From Planctomycetota bacterium (GTDB lineage: Bacteria > Planctomycetota > Planctomycetia > Pirellulales > Pirellulaceae), in NCBI GenBank assembly GCA_026692885.1, contig JAPLNJ010000904.1:1-25698 (forward strand): a stretch of DNA of 25,698 nt. Direction: 5' to 3'. Both the position numbers and the translations under genes were made by a program. Under the pieces are notes generated by a model. It was given only the letters and a program-made list of their open reading frames with translations. It did no database searches and was not told the origin of the DNA. Every line of letters starts with the position of its first letter. The first letter of the stretch is position 1. Below, one piece after another: positions 22,176 through 25,698 of the stretch.

Positions 22176-25091
22176 GTGACCACAGCACCGCTTCGAATCC
22201 TGCTGGTCGAACACGATCCGGCGCACGCGGAGGCGGTTCGCCGCGCGCTGCAACCCGCCAATCTGCAGGTGAAACTCCGCGTCGTCGGCTCCCTGCGCGA
22301 ATACCACGATGCTGTGGCCACCGACCCGCCGGATTTGGCCCTGCTGGACCTGAACCCGCCCGATGGCCGGGCGGAAACCGTGCTGTCCTCGCCGCCCGAG
22401 GCCAACGCGTTCCCCAGCGTGGTACTGACCAGCCCCGGCGATGAGACGCTGGCCCTAGCGGCCATGCAGGCCGGCGCGCTGGACTATTGGGTCAAATCCG
22501 CCGAGACCTTCGCCGACCTGCCGCACTGCGTGCAGCGTGTCTTGCGCGAGTGGAAATTGCGGATGGATCGTAAGCGGGCAGAGCGGGAATTGCACCTGCA
22601 AACGCAGGTGCTGAACCAGATCCAGGACCGCGTCAGCGCGACCGACATTACCGAGCGCAAGCGAACCGAGGAGTCGCTGCGCCAAAGCGAACTCAGTTTT
22701 CGCACGCTCACGGAGCAGTTGCCGGACTTGGTCTGGCAGAAGAACCAGGCCGGCGTCTATATCTCCTGCAACAATCACTACGCCGAAGCTCTGGGGTTCA
22801 CCTCAGACACGATTGCCGGTCATCGCGACGAGGACTTCTTTCCGCCGGAACTGGCTGCCCAATACCAAACCGACGACCAACGGGCGATGGCGAGTGGCCA
22901 AGCCGTCGAGACGGAAGAACCGGGTCAGTTCCGTGGCGTCGTACGCTGGTTTCACACCCGCAAAGTTCCGGTCCTGGATGAGCGAGGCCACTGCGCCGGT
23001 ACCATTGGCATCGCCCGTGACATCACCCGCCGTAGGCGCGAGGAGTTTCTGCTGCAGGCCCGGCTGCAACTGGCCGAAGCGGCCCAGAGCGTCAGTGTGG
23101 ATGAACTGCTGCAACTGGCGTTGGACAAGGCGGAGTTGCTCACCGGCAGTTGCATGGGGTTCTTTCATTTCGTCGATCAGGACGAGGAAGGCCTCACCCT
23201 GCAGACGTGGTCCACCAACACGCTGAAGGAGATGTGCACGGCGGAAGGCAAGGGCCGGCACTACCCGGTCAGCCGAGCGGGCGTGTGGGCAGAGGGTGTG
23301 AGCACCAAGCAGCCGATCATCCACAATGACTACGTCGGCCTGACGCACAAGAAAGGCCTGCCGGAGGGTCACGCGCCGGTGGTGCGTGAATTGGTCGTGC
23401 CGGTCCTCCGCGGCGGCTTGGTGGTCGCTCTGATGGGTGCGGGCAACAAGAGCACGGATTACACGGCCGAGGATGTGGAAGCGATGGAGGTGGTGGCCTC
23501 CATGGTTACGGACCTCGCCCTGCGGAAGAAAACGCAGCAGGAATTCGAGCATTTCTTCCAACTCGTGCCGGATCTGGCCTGCATCGTGTCGGCCGAGGGA
23601 CACTTCCTGCGGCTTAATTCCGAGTGGGAACGGGTGCTGGGCTACACGCAAGCCGAGTTGCTGGCGGCGCCCTTTCTCGATTTTGTCCACCCGGAAGACC
23701 GGGAAGCGACGCTTGCCGAGTTTCAGCGAGAGAGGTTCGGACAAAGGACGACCCGCTTCGTCAACCGGTATCGTACGAAACACGGTGAGTATCGGTGGCT
23801 GGAATGGAACGCCACTCAGATAACGGATGGAGATCGGGTCTTTGCCGTCGCTCGCGACATTACCGAACATAAGCGGGCGGAAACTGACTTGGCCGCAGCC
23901 AGGAGTGCTGCGGAGACCGCCAACCAGGCCAAGAGCCAGTTCCTGGCCAACATGAGCCACGAAATCCGCAGCCCGATGACGGCCATCCTGGGCTTCAGCG
24001 AACTGCTGACCCTTTCGGACGTGCCCGCCCCCAGACAACGCGAATTCCTGGGCTTTATTCATAGCAACGGGCAAGCCTTGCTGGCGTTGATTAACGATAT
24101 TCTGGACCTCTCGCGCATCGAAGCTGACCGACTGGAACTCGAACGGCGCGATTGCTCCCTGCAACCGCTCATCCAAGCAGTGCTGTCGGTCGTGGGCGTG
24201 TGGGCGGCGGAAAAGAAGCTGCAGCTGGAGGTTCTCTACCAGCCTCCGCTGCCCGAGCAGATTCGCACGGATCCGGCACGCCTCCGCCAAATCCTTGTCA
24301 ACCTGCTGGTCAACGCAGTCAAATTCACGGAACAGGGTCAGGTCTGCCTGACCGTGCGCTGCGTGCGCGAGGCCGATGGTTCTCCACGGATGCAGTTTGC
24401 CGTCTCGGACAGCGGCATCGGGATTTCGGCGGCCCGAATCGGCGAATTGTTCCAGCCGTTCATGCAAGCGGATCCCTCGATGACCCGCCGCTATAGCGGC
24501 ACGGGACTTGGTTTGGCGATTTCCAAACGGTTGGCACAAGCGCTCGGCGGCGACATTCAAGTCACCAGCGAATTGGGCCGGGGAAGTACCTTTACCCTGA
24601 CGATCGATCCCGGACCGCTGCCCGACCCCGGCACTCCGCCCGTGTCTCAGGGCAGTCCCACCGTTGGGGAAATAATGCTGTCCGAAGGACTGTTACCCAC
24701 GCTGCAAGGCCGCGTGCTGTTCGCAGAAGACATGCCCAACCTGCAGCTGGTCGTTCGTCAAGTGCTGAGCAATCTGAATCTGGATCTCGAAACTGCATCG
24801 GATGGGTACGCGGCTTGCGAACTGGCCGAGAAATCGGAGGCGGAAGGCCGGCCCTACGATCTGATTCTGATGGACATCCAGATGCCTCGTCGGAACGGCT
24901 ACGAGGCCACGCGCTGGCTCCGTCAGCGCGGCTGGCACGGTCCGATCGTGGCTTTGACGGCCCAGGCTATGATCGGTGACCGCGAGAAATGCTTGGCTGC
25001 GGGCTGCGATGACTACCTCGTCAAGCCTATTTCCATGAAGGCGTTCATCGGGATCCTGACCCGCTACTTGAGCCAAACGACCACGGCGTAG
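22176..25091 (+). CDS. Hybrid histidine kinase, REC-PAS-GAF-PAS-HisKA-HATPase-REC
   Basis: A 971-residue cytoplasmic hybrid sensor kinase with no membrane segment. Domains by rough residue: receiver 5-125 (LALLDLNPPDG, Asp58); a coiled linker 128-165; PAS 172-285; GAF 290-440 (VSVDELLQLALDKAELLTG to STDYTAEDVEAMEVVASM); PAS 456-565; HisKA 580-650 with phospho-His595 (MSHEIRSPM); HATPase 690-810 (N box LVNLLVNAVKF, DSGIGIS, GTGLGLAI); and receiver 845-965 (LILMDIQMP, Asp900, and LVKPIS). The start is GTG 22176, with GGGAG eight bases upstream; another GTG at 22146 lies inside a repeat. The linker (TQVLNQIQDRVSATD) runs straight into ITERKRTEESLR, where a PAS domain would be expected. No separate response regulator follows, so output is probably by a remote phosphotransfer partner. 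Confidence 0.93.
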   Translation: MTTAPLRILLVEHDPAHAEAVRRALQPANLQVKLRVVGSLREYHDAVATDPPDLALLDLNPPDGRAETVLSSPPEANAFPSVVLTSPGDETLALAAMQAGALDYWVKSAETFADLPHCVQRVLREWKLRMDRKRAERELHLQTQVLNQIQDRVSATDITERKRTEESLRQSELSFRTLTEQLPDLVWQKNQAGVYISCNNHYAEALGFTSDTIAGHRDEDFFPPELAAQYQTDDQRAMASGQAVETEEPGQFRGVVRWFHTRKVPVLDERGHCAGTIGIARDITRRRREEFLLQARLQLAEAAQSVSVDELLQLALDKAELLTGSCMGFFHFVDQDEEGLTLQTWSTNTLKEMCTAEGKGRHYPVSRAGVWAEGVSTKQPIIHNDYVGLTHKKGLPEGHAPVVRELVVPVLRGGLVVALMGAGNKSTDYTAEDVEAMEVVASMVTDLALRKKTQQEFEHFFQLVPDLACIVSAEGHFLRLNSEWERVLGYTQAELLAAPFLDFVHPEDREATLAEFQRERFGQRTTRFVNRYRTKHGEYRWLEWNATQITDGDRVFAVARDITEHKRAETDLAAARSAAETANQAKSQFLANMSHEIRSPMTAILGFSELLTLSDVPAPRQREFLGFIHSNGQALLALINDILDLSRIEADRLELERRDCSLQPLIQAVLSVVGVWAAEKKLQLEVLYQPPLPEQIRTDPARLRQILVNLLVNAVKFTEQGQVCLTVRCVREADGSPRMQFAVSDSGIGISAARIGELFQPFMQADPSMTRRYSGTGLGLAISKRLAQALGGDIQVTSELGRGSTFTLTIDPGPLPDPGTPPVSQGSPTVGEIMLSEGLLPTLQGRVLFAEDMPNLQLVVRQVLSNLNLDLETASDGYAACELAEKSEAEGRPYDLILMDIQMPRRNGYEATRWLRQRGWHGPIVALTAQAMIGDREKCLAAGCDDYLVKPISMKAFIGILTRYLSQTTTA

Positions 25092-25309
25092 ATCGATTCA
25101 AGTGCTAGCAGGTATTGACCTACTGACAGGAAACGGTAGGTTGAACATATCCTGACGAAGATACTCTCTACGGCACTCAAGCTCTGTCGCTGATCGTGGG
25201 ATGGTACTGGAAAGCGGCGCGTCGGCGGATCCTTCCGCTTGACCACCGGAAGATCGGATTCGACCGGACTTTTCTAGCGATTCGTCGCGGGATCTCGAAA
25301 GGACTGACT
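25092..25309. other. Intergenic region between kinase and BON gene
   Basis: No gene is supported. A 6-bp inverted repeat ACCTAC/GTAGGT (25118-25123 and 25136-25141) follows the kinase stop and may form a weak terminator without a T-run. Confidence 0.5.
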
Positions 25310-25552
25310 ATGGCTGCTGCAATTCTTGAAGAACTGGCTCTCGGTGTGACAGACGACATGGAGTCGCGGGCTCAGGCGGCCCTCTGCAAGAGTCCCATCT
25401 ACCCCTTGCGTGATTTGAAGGTCGTGCTCGTGGGCAGAAAACTTGCCATTTATGGCAGGGTCAAGACCTTCTACCACAAGCAGCTTGCCCAAGAGGTCGT
25501 GCGCAATGTGGCGGCAAAGCTGCAGGTCGTGAACGAAGTCAAAGTTGGCTGA
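25310..25552 (+). CDS. Small BON-domain protein
   Basis: An 80-residue protein that is essentially one BON domain, a fold that binds phospholipid or other ligands. The typical order is visible: a first helix (DDMESRAQAALCKS), a strand-turn (LRDLKVVLVGRKLAIYGRV), then a helix (YHKQLAQEVVRNVAAKLQVV) and a last strand (NEVKVG). The GxVxxxxxKxxA pattern of BON is seen as YGRVKTFYHKQLA. No signal peptide is visible, which is unusual as many BON proteins are periplasmic. ATG 25310 has AAGGA seven bases upstream; the frame is open to 25196 without a better start. No close neighbour shares its strand. Confidence 0.82.
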   Translation: MAAAILEELALGVTDDMESRAQAALCKSPIYPLRDLKVVLVGRKLAIYGRVKTFYHKQLAQEVVRNVAAKLQVVNEVKVG

Positions 25553-25698
25553 CGGGGCCTCGATCATAACGTTGCGAAATGCTAGCCGTGTCGTGATCGC
25601 CCCCGAGAAGCTCCCGACGTAAGTCGGTGGGAGTGTTCCCGCCCTGTGCCTAACCCGGAGCCCCAGATCCGACCAGCCCGAATCGTCGGCAGCCCCCC
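25553..25698. other. Window end, non-coding
   Basis: No gene is visible. It contains a repeat-like hairpin, CTCCCGAC-GTAA-GTCGG and GGGAG (25611-25633), of a form that resembles other intergenic elements here. Confidence 0.5.

Noticed and set aside
22803..24560. Long minus-strand open frame (585 codons) opposite the hybrid kinase
   Set aside because: It is the complement of a domain-rich kinase gene, has no recognisable domain, and arises from high GC codon bias.

Overview
The window looks like a chromosomal segment of a planctomycete, probably of the Pirellulales type. This is inferred from gene content and repeat style, not from a marker gene. It is GC-rich and holds loosely packed genes of planctomycete flavour: a zinc-ribbon/membrane protein, a GH10 xylanase, a PhoPQ-activated-pathogenicity-related (PqaA-like) protein, a lone APS kinase, a Uma2 remnant, a short ACT protein and a large hybrid sensor kinase. 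Between the genes lie many hairpin-forming dispersed repeats. I see no rRNA, tRNA, CRISPR array, integrase or intact transposase. Nothing marks the window as a mobile island.

Layout. 1-2.7 kb: the 3' part of a PAS-GGDEF diguanylate cyclase (its 5' end lies outside the window) converges on an RdgC-like gene. 3.2-4.2 kb: a membrane protein fused to a CxxC peroxiredoxin-like domain. 4.4-6.7 kb (minus): an exported GH10 xylanase followed by a sugar isomerase/epimerase, a plausible xylan or sugar-use pair. 7.6-8.7 kb: a CNNM/TlyC-type CBS membrane protein. 9.0-13.2 kb (minus): punA (purine nucleoside phosphorylase), then nagB, a sigma-54 activator and trmB. The last three are closely spaced. 13.6-13.9 kb: a Uma2-family pseudogene. 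14.0-16.9 kb (plus): a HAD-like phosphatase, an ACT-domain protein, a zinc-ribbon membrane protein and a small membrane protein. 17.05-17.28 kb (minus): a small hypothetical gene. 17.4-22.0 kb (plus): a tight run of HEAT-like protein, release-factor-like protein, NUDIX hydrolase, PqaA-like protein and CysC. 22.2-25.1 kb: a hybrid histidine kinase. 25.3-25.55 kb: a BON-domain protein.

The most notable signals are lesions inside otherwise normal genes. The release-factor-like gene (18941-19444) is open from end to end except for one in-frame TGA just after the GGQ region. The Uma2 gene has lost its middle and joins the two ends out of frame. The sigma-54 activator has its best start codon and ribosome binding site in a different frame from its body, with a degenerate receiver. 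The hybrid kinase seems to have lost one PAS domain between a linker and the next PAS.

The second theme is repeats. At least eight hairpin families sit between genes, including a three-copy array with one inverted copy (16936-17051), a perfect 21-bp stem (12202-12256), and a 90-bp element present twice, 5.4 kb apart (about 1438 and 6858). I found no convincing new multi-gene system. The UGA-interrupted release-factor homologue is the best candidate for something biologically new, but a simple nonsense mutation is the likelier explanation.
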